Shown: piece by piece, positions 31,999-41,285 of the stretch | Layout: each line of letters opens with the position of its first letter | Numbering within the stretch: the stretch's first letter is position 1 | From: Modestobacter sp. VKM Ac-2977 | Lineage (GTDB): Bacteria; Actinomycetota; Actinomycetes; Mycobacteriales; Geodermatophilaceae | Length of the DNA stretch: 64,000 nt | Direction: 5' to 3' | NCBI RefSeq assembly: GCF_026968045.1 | Contig: NZ_JAPVBQ010000002.1 | Location: 174,933-238,932, forward strand | Made by a program: the position numbers and the translations under genes | Notes under the pieces: model-generated | The model's input: only the letters and a program-made list of their open reading frames with translations | Told to the model about the DNA's origin: nothing | Database searches by the model: none

Positions 31999-32799
31999 TC
32001 AGCCGATGACCTGGGCGGCGTACTCGTAGCCCAGGCTGGAGATGTCCAGGGTCTCGCGCACCGTCGTGGGGAACGGGGGCAGCGCTCGGTCGAGGAGCCT
32101 GGCCGGCGGATCCCCGTTGCGCGGGGAGAGCTGCCAGAGGTACCACAGCCGGTCGATCATCGAGTGGTGCGCCCAGAAGACCGGGTCGAAGGCAGCAGTC
32201 GGCGCTGCGGACATGGCTCCCCCGACCCAGCCGTGGACGCCGTTGTGGATGCTCTCCAGGATCCGGCTGAAGTCGGTGAAGGTCGTGGCGCGCAGTGCGC
32301 GCTGCACGGTCGGGTCCCGCGGCAGTTCGGCGGGCTCCTCCGGGTCGCGCAACGTGACCGGGTCCGCGCCCTCGCTGATGGCACCGGGGAGGTTCTCCCG
32401 CACCAGTTGCAGGTCGTCGGGCCCGAGCACGACCGGGCCGGCGCTCAGCGGGTTCGTCGGGCCGTCCGCGGTCGATCGGAACGGGGTGGGCAGGCCCCGG
32501 TCCTGCGAGACCGCCGACGACCAGTCCCACCACGGGAGGCCCACCTCGACCGTCTCGTCCCCACGCGCTCGGCGCAGGGCGGCGGTGAGTGCCCGTTCGA
32601 CGTGGTACAGGTACGCCCGGTGCCATGGCAGGAAGAGCGCGGTCCCGTGTTCGCAGTAGACAGGGAGCGGCAGGCCGTGGATCCCGGCGAAGAAGCCGTA
32701 GCCGCGATCGTCGTCGATCTGGTAGAGCGCCTCGAACGCCTCGCGCAGGTCGACCAGCTCGGACGGCGTCAGGTTCTCGGCGTTCTTCCGCAGTCCCAC
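31999..32799 (-). CDS. Tyrosinase/polyphenol oxidase (type 3 copper)
   Basis: 266 residues from GTG 32799 (GGAGGA six bases upstream); GTG 32805 and ATG 32838 are alternatives. The CuA site has His in FFAGIHG and CEHG plus LFLPWHRAYLYHVERAL. The CuB site has ESIHNGVHGWVGG and DPVFWAHHSMIDRLW. It oxidises phenols to quinones. No Tat or Sec signal is visible, so it is probably cytosolic or carried by a partner. It is divergent from a MerR gene that may control it. Confidence 0.9.
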   Translation of the reverse strand: MGLRKNAENLTPSELVDLREAFEALYQIDDDRGYGFFAGIHGLPLPVYCEHGTALFLPWHRAYLYHVERALTAALRRARGDETVEVGLPWWDWSSAVSQDRGLPTPFRSTADGPTNPLSAGPVVLGPDDLQLVRENLPGAISEGADPVTLRDPEEPAELPRDPTVQRALRATTFTDFSRILESIHNGVHGWVGGAMSAAPTAAFDPVFWAHHSMIDRLWYLWQLSPRNGDPPARLLDRALPPFPTTVRETLDISSLGYEYAAQVIG

Positions 32800-32895
32800 G
32801 GGCACTCCTCCGCCGCATCGCTCCCGTCCTGCGGTCATCGTCGCGGCTGGCGACCGAGGTGTCCATCACCTGTCGGGTTCCGACGGCACAGTGGT

Positions 32896-32926
32896 TTGAC
32901 CTGGCCCCAGGGGCCGGGCACACGCT
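32896..32926 (+). promoter_or_regulatory. MerR-type promoter with 19-bp spacer and palindromic operator
   Basis: TTGACC (32896-32901), a 19-base spacer and CACGCT (32921-32926). A palindrome with nine pairs per side and one mismatch (32900-32918, centred on A32909) fills the spacer. A long spacer overlapping a dyad next to a TTGACC box is the hallmark of promoters untwisted by MerR activators. The -10 box is poor. Confidence 0.6.
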
Positions 32927-32961
32927 GGGGTGGAGCAGTCCCGACCCAGACGAGGAGAACC

Positions 32962-33858
32962 GTGCACACCCATCTGAGCGCCGGTGAGTTCACCGCGCTG
33001 ACCGGCTTGTCGGCCAAGGCGCTCCGGCTGTACGGGGAGCGAGGGGTCCTCCCCCCCGACGCCGTCGACCCGCACACCAACTACCGGAGCTACTCCCCCG
33101 CGCAGTTGCGCCAGGGCATCACGGTGGACCTCCTCCGCCGCGCGGGCGTGCCGGTGACCGAACTGACGCGATGGGCCGACTACCCCTTCGCCGAGCGACG
33201 GCAGGAGCTGGCCCTGCGCCGGGCGATGGAGGACTTCTTCCTCGACGTGGCCGAGGAGATCAGCCGCTCCGACCCCGCACGTCTGGTGCCGCAGAGCACG
33301 CCGGCCGAGCCCCTGCCCTGGGCAGGTGTCTCGTACGCGTTCCCGGTCCCCGGCGAGGCCCAGGAGCGCATCGAGGTGTTCGGGGCACAAGCCCTCGTCC
33401 TGCCCGCGGTCGACGCCGCGTTCGAGGAAGCCCTGGCCGGCCTCGGGATGGACCCGGCGACGCACCGGTGGACCGCTCTCCCCGAGACGACCGGCCCGGC
33501 CGCTGCCCAGCAGGCAGCCATGGTGATCGCCCGCCCCTGCTCCACCGACCTGTCGGATGCCGGACGGCGGCACATCGCCGCGCACGTCCAGCAGCACGCC
33601 GGGGTCGAGGTCGCCGTCGTCACCGGCACCCTCCCCCGTCGGCTGGAGATCACCTTCCCAGTCGACGGCCTCGGCGAGCGCACCCCGGTCCAGGAGGTCG
33701 CTCACGACCATCAGCAGCTGCTCGCCTTCGCGCACCACTGCGCTCGCGAGGGACTGACCATGATCGGGAAGTCGGCACGTCAGGTCGTCGCCGGTGCCTC
33801 GCTCTTCTCAGCGGCTACGCCACCGACGACCGTCTTCGACGCCCAGCCGAACGCCTGA
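32962..33858 (+). CDS. MerR family transcriptional regulator
   Basis: 298 residues from GTG 32962 with GAGGAG upstream. The HTH and wing are at about 5-75 (SAGEFTALTGLSAKALRLYGERGVL, then DPHTNYRSYSPAQLRQ). A helical linker follows, then a GyrI-like effector domain of about 170 residues (AGVSYAFPVPG and LEITFPVDGLGERTPVQEV). This resembles BmrR/TipA-like proteins that bind small aromatic or cationic ligands. It sits back-to-back with the tyrosinase pair across a MerR-type promoter. Confidence 0.9.
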   Translation: MHTHLSAGEFTALTGLSAKALRLYGERGVLPPDAVDPHTNYRSYSPAQLRQGITVDLLRRAGVPVTELTRWADYPFAERRQELALRRAMEDFFLDVAEEISRSDPARLVPQSTPAEPLPWAGVSYAFPVPGEAQERIEVFGAQALVLPAVDAAFEEALAGLGMDPATHRWTALPETTGPAAAQQAAMVIARPCSTDLSDAGRRHIAAHVQQHAGVEVAVVTGTLPRRLEITFPVDGLGERTPVQEVAHDHQQLLAFAHHCAREGLTMIGKSARQVVAGASLFSAATPPTTVFDAQPNA

Positions 33859-33875
33859 CGGCCGTCGGCAGCTGC

Positions 33876-35810
33876 CTACGAGGCGGGCGCGGCCGGCACC
33901 GTGGGAGCAGGCTCGTCGAACTGTTCGGCGGCCGGTGGTTCGTGCGTCGGCATCATCGGGCCGTCACCGGCCGGGTCCAGGACGTCCTCCTCGAGCCAGG
34001 CGTAGCGACCGGAGAGCACCTGCTGGGCGGCCTGGTACTGGTCGCGGTCGTCGTTGTCCCACAGCTCCGCGAACAGCCGATCGGCGCGACGACGGGCCTG
34101 ACGGCAGAACAGGTCGGCCAGTTCCGCGGCCTCCTGCCGGCGGGCGGGCTGCGCGCTCCCGATGGTGTCCGCGTACACGCAGGCGCACGAGATCGCGTAC
34201 AGCTCGGCGCCGATGTCGACGATCCGCCCGAGCAGGTGGCCCTTCTGCTCGAGGCGGGCCTGGTGCCGGCCCATCGCGTAGAAGGTCGAGCGGGCGAGCT
34301 TGCGGGAGTGGCGTTCGACGTAGCGCAGGTGCCTGGCCAGCTCCCCGAACTCGGCGTAGGAGCCGGGGCGCTGCCCGGCGCCGGTGGCCAGCGTGGGGAG
34401 CCACCGGGCGTAGAAGGCCCCCGCCTTCGCGGCGGCCTTGGCCTTCTCGGCGGGGCGGGCCTTCCCGAGCACCAGGTCCCCCGCGACCCGCAGGTGCTCG
34501 TCCACGGCCTCGCGGGCGATCAGCAGGTGCATGATCTCCGTGGACCCCTCGAAGATCCGGTTGATCCGCATGTCCCGCAGCAGCTGCTCGGCCGGCACCG
34601 GCTTCTCGCCGCGCCGAGCGAGCGACTCGGCGGTCTCGTAGGCGCGACCGCCGCGGATCTGCACCATCTCGTCGACGGCGGTCCAGCCGAGCTCGGACGA
34701 GTAGAGCTTGGCCAGGGCGGCCTCGATGCGGATGTCGTTGCGCTTGTCGTCGGCCAGGCGACTGGACACGTCGAGCACCGCCTCGAGGCCGAACGCCGTC
34801 CCCGCCAGCCAGGCGAGCTTCTGCGCGACCGGGTCGTGCTCACCGATCGGCCGCCCCCACTGCCTCCGTTCGGCCGACCACTCGCGGGCGATCTTCAGCG
34901 AGTACGTCACCGCCGAGGAACAGAACGCCGGCAGCGACAGTCGGCCGGTGTTGAGCGTGGTGAGCGCGATCCGCAGGCCCTTGCCCTCGCCGCCGATGAC
35001 GTCCTCGGTGGGGACGACGACGTCGTCGAATCGGGTCACCGAGTTCTCGATGCCCCTGAGGCCCATGAACTCGTTGCGGTGCTCGACCGTGATGCCCGCG
35101 CGGTCGCACGGGCAGAGGAACGCGGTGATGCCGCCCCGATGGCCGTCCGACCTCGGGACGACGGCCATGACCACGACCACGTCGGCGATGGCGCCGTTGG
35201 TCGCCCACAGCTTCGTGCCGTTGATCCGGTAGCCGGTGCCGTCGTCGGTCGGGACGGCGGTCGTGCTCATCCGCGCCGGGTCCGAGCCGACGTCCGGCTC
35301 GGTGAGCAGGAACGCCGAGATGTGGTCCCTGGCCAGCTTGGGCAACCAGTGGCGCTTCTGCTCCTCGGAGCCGAACAGCCGCAGCGGCTCGGGCAGGCCG
35401 ATCGACTGGTGCGCGGAGAGCAGCGTGGAGATCGACGAGTGCCACGTGCCGGCCATGGCCAGCGCCCGGTTGTAGTAGACCTGGCTCAGGCCGAGACCCC
35501 CGTACTCCTCGGGGATCTTCATGCCGAGCGCGCCCAGCTCCCCGAGGCCCCGGAGGACGTCCTCGGGGATCTTCGCCTCGCGCTCGATCCGCTGCCGGTC
35601 GACGTGCTCGGTGAGGAACGTGCGGAGGCGCTCGAGGAACGCCTCGCCTCTCTCCACCGCGGCCCCGTCGATCTCCGGCTGCGGGTGGACGAGGTCGAGC
35701 CGGAAGTCGCCGAGGAACAGCTGCTTGCCGAACGACGGCTGGGTCCACTCGGTCTCGCGGCTGGACTCGGCGACCTGCTTCGACTGCTCGTACGACGGTT
35801 GCGACGCCAT
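33876..35810 (-). CDS. Acyl-CoA dehydrogenase (long, VLCAD/ACAD9-like form)
   Basis: 644 residues from ATG 35810. The ACAD core spans about 60-440: LGMKIPEEYGGLGLSQ, FLLTEPDVGSDPARM at the FAD site, and QIRGGRAYETAESL. The segment RINRIFEGSTEIMHLLIA carries the catalytic Glu of the EGSTEI class. A C-terminal helical extension of about 180 residues places it with membrane-associated very-long-chain forms. It catalyses the FAD-dependent first step of beta-oxidation. It stands alone and converges with the MerR gene, with 17 bases between stops. Confidence 0.92.
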   Translation of the reverse strand: MASQPSYEQSKQVAESSRETEWTQPSFGKQLFLGDFRLDLVHPQPEIDGAAVERGEAFLERLRTFLTEHVDRQRIEREAKIPEDVLRGLGELGALGMKIPEEYGGLGLSQVYYNRALAMAGTWHSSISTLLSAHQSIGLPEPLRLFGSEEQKRHWLPKLARDHISAFLLTEPDVGSDPARMSTTAVPTDDGTGYRINGTKLWATNGAIADVVVVMAVVPRSDGHRGGITAFLCPCDRAGITVEHRNEFMGLRGIENSVTRFDDVVVPTEDVIGGEGKGLRIALTTLNTGRLSLPAFCSSAVTYSLKIAREWSAERRQWGRPIGEHDPVAQKLAWLAGTAFGLEAVLDVSSRLADDKRNDIRIEAALAKLYSSELGWTAVDEMVQIRGGRAYETAESLARRGEKPVPAEQLLRDMRINRIFEGSTEIMHLLIAREAVDEHLRVAGDLVLGKARPAEKAKAAAKAGAFYARWLPTLATGAGQRPGSYAEFGELARHLRYVERHSRKLARSTFYAMGRHQARLEQKGHLLGRIVDIGAELYAISCACVYADTIGSAQPARRQEAAELADLFCRQARRRADRLFAELWDNDDRDQYQAAQQVLSGRYAWLEEDVLDPAGDGPMMPTHEPPAAEQFDEPAPTVPAAPAS

Positions 35811-35932
35811 GCACCAGCATCGCCCCTGCGCCCCCCGTGAGACAACGCTTCCCGGCGCCGTCGGTGCGAGCAGCAGGGCGGCGGTGGTCGTGCCCGCCGT
35901 CGCGGGCCCGAGCGGCAGGCTTAAGGTCGCGC

Positions 35933-37210
35933 GTGGACTTCGCCGACCTGAGCCGGCCGTTCGTCATCGCCCACCGCGGCGGGTCCCTGCAGGTGCCCGA
36001 GCACACGTTGGAGGGCTACTGGGTCGCGGTGGGCCAGGGTTCGGCGGTCATCGAGCAGGACGTGTCGACACTGGCCGACGGCGCTCTGGGCGTCATGCAC
36101 GACGGCACCGTGGACCGCATGACCACCTCCAGCGGCAACGTCGCCGACCACACGTCGGTGACCTGGAAGCAGCTGGACATCGACGCCTCGGTCACCCTCG
36201 GCGGAGGCTGGCCCGACGGGTTGCGCCCGCCGCTGTTCGAGGAGGTGCTCACCGAGTTCGGCAACCGCGTCCTCCTCTGCGCCGAGGCCAAGAGCAGCGA
36301 TGCGATGAGCCCGATGATCGACGCGCTGGAGCGACACGGTGTCCGCCCGGCGTCCGTGCTGCTCCAGTCCTTCGCCCTCGCCGACTGCCGGCTGGCGCTC
36401 TCCCGGGGGTGGCACGTCATCTGGCTCGGCAGTACCGACGTCGCCCGGGCCGCCGCCGAGGGCATCGGCTGGATCGGCCCCCCTGCGGGCCGCGTCACAC
36501 CGGCGCTCTGCGACGCGGCACGTGCGGTGGGGATCGAGGTGGCCTGCTACACGGTGAACCGCCGGCACCAGCGGGACGCCGTCGTCGCCGCCGGCGTGGA
36601 CGCGATCTTCTCCGACGATCCCCGCTACATCGCCGGAGACGCGGGCCGCCGCACCTCGGACCTCTTCGCCCGTCAGACCTGGTTGCCCGGGATGCTCCCG
36701 GACACCAGCCGCGGCCGGTTCTTCCCGGACGACTCGTCCTGGGGCTTCGACGTCTCCGACACGGTCGCCTCCACGCTCATGGGCTTCCTCGCCCCGCCGG
36801 ACCCCGAGGCGTTCACGCTGGACCTCGACGTGCGGGTGGACCAGACGTGCCGCAGGAGCGGCGGGTCCGTCCTCTTGAGCACCGACGACCACCCGTACCG
36901 ACCGTCGTCCCGGTCATCGCCCGGCGCCGACGGCTACCTCTTCACCCTGCGGGGAGACGGCAGCCTGGACGTCCAGCGGGTCCTCGAGGGTGTCGCCACC
37001 ACGCTGGCGTCCTCGACGGGGGGAACGGCGCCGACGCCGGGTACGTACGTCCGGCTGCGGATCACCGTCACCGACCAGGCGCTCTCCTTCATGCGCGCCG
37101 ACGTCGCCGAGACCCTGACCGTGGCGGACGCCACCTGTCGACCCGTGCCCGTCGTCCACCTCGGCAGCGCGTTCGCCGGGGTCCGTTTCCGGAACGTGGT
37201 GATGTCATGA
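35933..37210 (+). CDS. Glycerophosphodiester phosphodiesterase family protein
   Basis: 425 residues; GTG 35933 is chosen because FADLSRPFVIAHRGG then gives the usual family start. An earlier ATG at 35837 would add a low-complexity leader. IAHRGGSLQVPEHTLEGYW, EQDVSTLADGALGVMHD (metal-binding Glu/Asp, catalytic His) and the late VDAIFSDDP define the TIM-barrel GDPD (about 1-250). A second domain of about 175 residues follows, predicted to be beta-rich (concanavalin/laminin-like). No signal peptide is seen, although many GDPDs are secreted. Confidence 0.87.
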   Translation: MDFADLSRPFVIAHRGGSLQVPEHTLEGYWVAVGQGSAVIEQDVSTLADGALGVMHDGTVDRMTTSSGNVADHTSVTWKQLDIDASVTLGGGWPDGLRPPLFEEVLTEFGNRVLLCAEAKSSDAMSPMIDALERHGVRPASVLLQSFALADCRLALSRGWHVIWLGSTDVARAAAEGIGWIGPPAGRVTPALCDAARAVGIEVACYTVNRRHQRDAVVAAGVDAIFSDDPRYIAGDAGRRTSDLFARQTWLPGMLPDTSRGRFFPDDSSWGFDVSDTVASTLMGFLAPPDPEAFTLDLDVRVDQTCRRSGGSVLLSTDDHPYRPSSRSSPGADGYLFTLRGDGSLDVQRVLEGVATTLASSTGGTAPTPGTYVRLRITVTDQALSFMRADVAETLTVADATCRPVPVVHLGSAFAGVRFRNVVMS

Positions 37211-37380
37211 GCGACCCGTACGAGCGCCCGGGCCACGGCCCCGCCGACCCGGACGGCTACCTCGTCGAGCAGACCCCGGACGGCTACCGGTGGACGTGCC
37301 GCGCCGACGGCCGCACCGCCGGGCCGTTCACCAGCCGCGAGGAGGCCGTGGTCTCCGCCGAGGCGGACGAGAGCGCCTGA
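37207..37380 (+). CDS. Small protein of unknown function overlapping the phosphodiesterase gene
   Basis: 57 residues from ATG 37207, in an ATGA overlap with the preceding stop, so translation is coupled. The sequence is acidic, with a repeated DGY...DGYRW pattern and FTSREEAVVSAE. It looks like a single short SPOR- or DUF-like beta-alpha unit. No family is assigned. Confidence 0.7.
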   Translation: MSDPYERPGHGPADPDGYLVEQTPDGYRWTCRADGRTAGPFTSREEAVVSAEADESA

Positions 37381-37433
37381 GGCACCGGGAGGTCCGGTGT
37401 GAGAGGGCCCCGCGGCCCCGTCACCCCCCGGGC

Positions 37434-38792
37434 TCAACCCTTGCGGTGGGCGCCACGGTGCCCCGTCTCCGGTGCGGCCAGGACCTTCCTGCGGACGGCG
37501 CCGGCAGCCTCGGCGACAAGTTCCTCGAACGGGCCTCGGGCGTGGTCGCGGCTCCAGAGGAGTGCGAACGCCACCAGCACCGCGACCTGCAACAGGAAGC
37601 CGGTCGGTCCACCGGGGACGGCAGGCGCGCTGAGCATCACCAGGTGCATGCAGTAGAGGGTCAGCGTCATGCTCCCCGCTGCAGCCAGGGGTCGCAGCAG
37701 CGTGGTCGTCATGCGCCCGAGCAGGATGCACGCCCCGAGCACCACCAGCGCGACGCCGATCGTGTAGGTGAGGTCCAACGACGTGCCGGAGTGCGGCGCC
37801 ATCGTGGCCAGCCACCAGCCGGTGTCCGTCGGGGTCGTCCCGTTCCACCCGGACGTCGTGACGTCGGCGTACTCCTGCGGCGTCATCGACTGCAGGGCCA
37901 CCTGGTCGAGCCGCGCGCGGCCGCCGAAGACGTCGAGCAGCAGCCATGACACGGTCATCGAGACGACGACCAGTGCGCCACCGACCAGGATCACCGCCCC
38001 CACGACCGCCCGGCTGGAGAGCGCGGCGCGACCGACGGCGAGCCCGACACACAGGTAGGCCATCCACGCCAGCGCCGGGTACTGGCCGGTGACGGTGAGC
38101 TCCATCAGCACCTGCAGTGGACGGTCGACCAGGTCGGTGACGGTCATGTTGGGCACGATCACCGGTTCCGTGCCGGCTCGGAGCAGATGGCTGAGGCCGG
38201 GCACGACGAGCACGATCACCGTCGCCAGCACCACCAGGGCACGACTGGACAGGGACAGCAGCGGGACGGCCAGCACGAACAGGACGGCGTAGTACGGGAG
38301 GATCACCCCGGCCGAGTCCGTCGGGACGAGGTGGCCGAGGGCCAGCCCCACCGCGCCGATGATGAGGGCGCGGACCAGCAGCGACGCCGCCTGGGCCGTC
38401 CACGTCCGTCCCGTCGGCCGTCGCCGACGGCCACCCGTGGTGAAGGCGATGCCCACCCCGGCCAGCAGGGCGAACAGCGCCGCCGACTTGCCTGCGGCCA
38501 GGGTCCAGGCCAGGGACGCCGTCCCGTCCGAGTCGGTCGCCGCGAACTGGTGCACTGCGATCATCCCGACCAGGGCGAGGCCGCGGGCAGCGTCGATGCC
38601 CACCAGTCGGGGCGTCGACCGCAGCGACTGCGCGGTGCTCGACGGCGTCCCGGCGACGTCGCCCGCCGGGACCGGGTCGCACACATGCGGGAGCCCCGGG
38701 ACGCCGCCGACGGACTCCCTCACCGCCGGCACCGCGGTCACCGCCGATCCCGGACCCTGCTGCTGGGACGCGGTCTCCCGGTCGACGCTCAC
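37434..38792 (-). CDS. Membrane protein of the DUF1624/HGSNAT-DUF418 acyltransferase group
   Basis: 452 residues from GTG 38792; the first 60 residues are low-complexity and the true start may be later. RLVGIDAARGLALVGMIAVHQF is the N-terminal signature of DUF418/heparan-acetyltransferase-like membrane proteins. About ten hydrophobic helices follow, ending with SMTLTLYCMHLVML. These proteins are thought to move acyl groups across or within the membrane. The substrate is unknown. Confidence 0.8.
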   Translation of the reverse strand: MSVDRETASQQQGPGSAVTAVPAVRESVGGVPGLPHVCDPVPAGDVAGTPSSTAQSLRSTPRLVGIDAARGLALVGMIAVHQFAATDSDGTASLAWTLAAGKSAALFALLAGVGIAFTTGGRRRRPTGRTWTAQAASLLVRALIIGAVGLALGHLVPTDSAGVILPYYAVLFVLAVPLLSLSSRALVVLATVIVLVVPGLSHLLRAGTEPVIVPNMTVTDLVDRPLQVLMELTVTGQYPALAWMAYLCVGLAVGRAALSSRAVVGAVILVGGALVVVSMTVSWLLLDVFGGRARLDQVALQSMTPQEYADVTTSGWNGTTPTDTGWWLATMAPHSGTSLDLTYTIGVALVVLGACILLGRMTTTLLRPLAAAGSMTLTLYCMHLVMLSAPAVPGGPTGFLLQVAVLVAFALLWSRDHARGPFEELVAEAAGAVRRKVLAAPETGHRGAHRKG

Positions 38793-39075
38793 CGGCTGGT
38801 CCCGTTGTCACGTGAAGACGACATTCGCTCACTCTCCGCACACATCTGGGCGTCCCCGACCCGGTGCCATGACCGAGTCGTCGTCCCTCGCACGAAGGGC
38901 GTTCGCAGCGCGGTCACCCGACGGATGTCGGATCCGGCCGATTCACGTCCCGGGGTTGACCCTGATCGCCCAGCTGCCCTGGGTCTGCACCGCCACGCCA
39001 GGGGCTGCGACCGTCGACAGGCGGGAGGCCAGGAACCGTCGGGCGTGGTGGCGAACGGCCCAGACGTGCGCGCGG

Positions 39076-39822
39076 CTACCGCGACGAACTGCGCGATGCG
39101 CTGCGACGGGAGAGGAGGTGCCCGCTCAGGAGCACGACCGCGAAGATGCCGATCACGACCGTCGTGGTCGCCCCCGACCACGGCAGCGTGCTCCCCGGCG
39201 TCTCATCGCCCGTCGTCCCCGACCACGGCAGCGTGCTCCCCGGCGTCTCGTCGCTCGTCGTCGTGGTGGTGTCCGTCGCCGTGTCGGAGCCGGCCGGTGT
39301 CTCGGAGCCGGCCGCCGTCTCGGAACCGGCCGCCGGCGTCTCCGCGCCCGCCGGCGTCTCCGCGAGGGACCGGAGCTGCTCGGCCAGCGTGACGACCGCC
39401 TGGGTCCAGTCTCGCGCCGCCAGGTCCGGGACCACCTCACTGGCCAGCACGGCATCGACGTCCGCCACGGGCAGCGGGAACCCCTCGGCCACCCACCACC
39501 CGTAGTCGTAGGTGCCCCCTCCGACGGCCACGGCCAGGAGGATGTCCGAGTCACCGAGTCCGGACAGTTCGGCGGTGCGTCCAGCCCATTCACCGGCCGG
39601 CACGGCGTCGAAGTCGGAGACGAAGACGGCGTGGAGACCGATGTCGCGTTCGGCCTCCAGCCGGTCCACGGCCTGCTGGACGACCTGTCGACCGGCAGCA
39701 CCGATCACGACGCTGTCATCCGTGAGCTGACCCGACACCTGCCTCGGCGGGCCGGCCGACGCCGGCCCGGCGGCGAGGAGCACGAGCACCAGTGCACCGA
39801 GGACCGTCCATGTCCTGCGCAT
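39076..39822 (-). CDS. Secreted/membrane TPM-domain protein with C-terminal repeats
   Basis: 248 residues from ATG 39822, giving a clean signal peptide (RRTWTVLGALVLVLLAAGPASA); ATG 39843 is an alternative. The TPM (TLP18.3/Psb32) domain spans about 35-155 with DIGLHAVFVSDFD and DILLAVAVGG. A Thr/Ala/Glu-rich stalk follows, with a duplicated 15-residue unit containing DETPGSTLPWSG. A single membrane helix (TTVVIGIFAVVLLSGHLL) and a basic tail end the protein. It is anchored with the TPM domain outside. The gaps on both sides (38793-39075, 39844-40080) hold no gene that I can support. Confidence 0.8.
   Translation of the reverse strand: MRRTWTVLGALVLVLLAAGPASAGPPRQVSGQLTDDSVVIGAAGRQVVQQAVDRLEAERDIGLHAVFVSDFDAVPAGEWAGRTAELSGLGDSDILLAVAVGGGTYDYGWWVAEGFPLPVADVDAVLASEVVPDLAARDWTQAVVTLAEQLRSLAETPAGAETPAAGSETAAGSETPAGSDTATDTTTTTSDETPGSTLPWSGTTGDETPGSTLPWSGATTTVVIGIFAVVLLSGHLLSRRSASRSSSR
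39172..39249. repeat. Tandem duplication within the TPM protein gene
   Basis: A 33-base identical block occurs at 39172-39204 and 39217-39249 (period 45 bases, 15 codons), encoding the repeated DETPGSTLPWSG unit of the stalk. Near identity indicates a recent duplication. Confidence 0.85.
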
Positions 39823-40080
39823 CCCATCATCTCCAAGGTCCATCGAGGCCGAGCTCCTGTCGGGGCGGCACGGCGTGCGCGGGATGCACGGCCGTGGCCG
39901 TGGGCGGTCACCGTGTCCAGGGGACGTGCGAGCCGATCGCGGATCGGTTGACCCGTGCAGTGTTCGGCGTGGCCGCCGTTTCCGGATGGGTCGTCGTCCT
40001 CACCGGACGGCCCCGCACGACCGGTCCCGGACCTCGCTGCACCGCCCCTCCTGACGGTGGGGTGGCCAACCCTCGAGGAG

Positions 40081-41238
40081 TCAGCGGGCGTCGTACAGAG
40101 CCGTCTCCACGTCCAGGTAGACCTGGTGCACCTCCGGCGCGACGAACGGCAGGGTCTGGGTGTACACCGCCGCCGTGATGCCGGCCGTCCGGTCGACCCA
40201 GAAGTGGGTGTTGCAGAGCCCGGCCCACGCACCGCTGCCCGCGCGCCGGCGCCCGGGGACGTCCCGGGTGTTGAGCAGCAACCCGTACCCCCACTTGTGG
40301 TCGGGGCCGGCGCAGAAGTCCGCCGTCGAACCCGGGTCGGCGCTGGTGATCGCTGCGGGGAAGTCGAGGTCCCCGATCTGGTTCGTGAACGCCGCGTCCA
40401 CCGTCTCGGGACGGAGGACCCGGGTGCCGTCGAGCTCACCGTTCCCGAGCAGCGCCCGCTGGAAGCGCAGGTAGTCCCGCGGCGTCGAGTACAGGCCGTG
40501 GCCACCGGCGAAGTACTCGGGCTCGGGGTGCAGGTCCAGCGCACTGGGCTGCCACGTGCCGTCGGCCGCACGCATGTGCACCGGCACGCAGTTCGCCCGC
40601 TGGTCGGCGCTGGGGGTGAAGGAGGTGTCGTCCATGCCCAGCGGCCCGGTGACGCCCTCCTCCACCGCGACGTCGAAGCCGAGCCCGCTGGCCGCCTCGA
40701 CGACCTTGCCGAGCCAGTCGGTGTTGATGCCGTACTCGAACCGGGTGCCGGGGTCGGCGAGCAGCGGCGCCGCGAAGACGGCGTTCGACCCCGACAGCAC
40801 GTTCGGGTTGCCGGTCACCGTCTCCCAGCGCAGCAGCTCGGCGTTGAAGAACCAGTAGCCGAGCCCGGCGGTGTGGGTGAGCAGCTGACCCACCGTGGCC
40901 TTCGTCGCCGGCGGCCGCAGGCGGGGGACGTCACCGTCGAAGCCGTCGAGGACCTGCAGGCCGGCGAACTCCGGGCAGTACTCCTGCACCGGGGCGTCCA
41001 GGCGGAGGGTGCCCCGCTCGACCTGCTGCAGCGCGGCCACCGTCGCGACCATCTTGGTCATCGACATGATGCGGAAGTGGGTGTCGGCACCGACCGGCTC
41101 GTCCGCACCGGCCACCCGGGACCCGGCGGCACTCTCCAGGACCAGGCCGTCGCGGTCGGCGACGACCACCACCGCGTTCGGCACGGCGCCGCGCGCCACG
41201 GCTGCCTGCAGGACGACGTCGACGGGGTTCGAGTCCAT
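40081..41238 (-). CDS. Serine hydrolase, class C beta-lactamase family
   Basis: 385 residues from ATG 41238 with GGAG upstream. The nucleophile is in the S-x-x-K motif MSMTKMVATVAAL (about residue 60), and the second motif is Y-x-N (FEYGINTDWLG). LTHTAGLGYWF and GGHGLYSTPRDYLRFQ are typical of the beta-lactamase/EstB esterase group. No signal peptide is present, so an intracellular esterase or peptidase is more likely than a resistance enzyme. A CRP-type palindrome lies upstream. Confidence 0.88.
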   Translation of the reverse strand: MDSNPVDVVLQAAVARGAVPNAVVVVADRDGLVLESAAGSRVAGADEPVGADTHFRIMSMTKMVATVAALQQVERGTLRLDAPVQEYCPEFAGLQVLDGFDGDVPRLRPPATKATVGQLLTHTAGLGYWFFNAELLRWETVTGNPNVLSGSNAVFAAPLLADPGTRFEYGINTDWLGKVVEAASGLGFDVAVEEGVTGPLGMDDTSFTPSADQRANCVPVHMRAADGTWQPSALDLHPEPEYFAGGHGLYSTPRDYLRFQRALLGNGELDGTRVLRPETVDAAFTNQIGDLDFPAAITSADPGSTADFCAGPDHKWGYGLLLNTRDVPGRRRAGSGAWAGLCNTHFWVDRTAGITAAVYTQTLPFVAPEVHQVYLDVETALYDAR

Positions 41239-41285
41239 GGGTGCTCCCGGATCGGGGGACGACCGGGACTGCCCCGATCGGCGCG

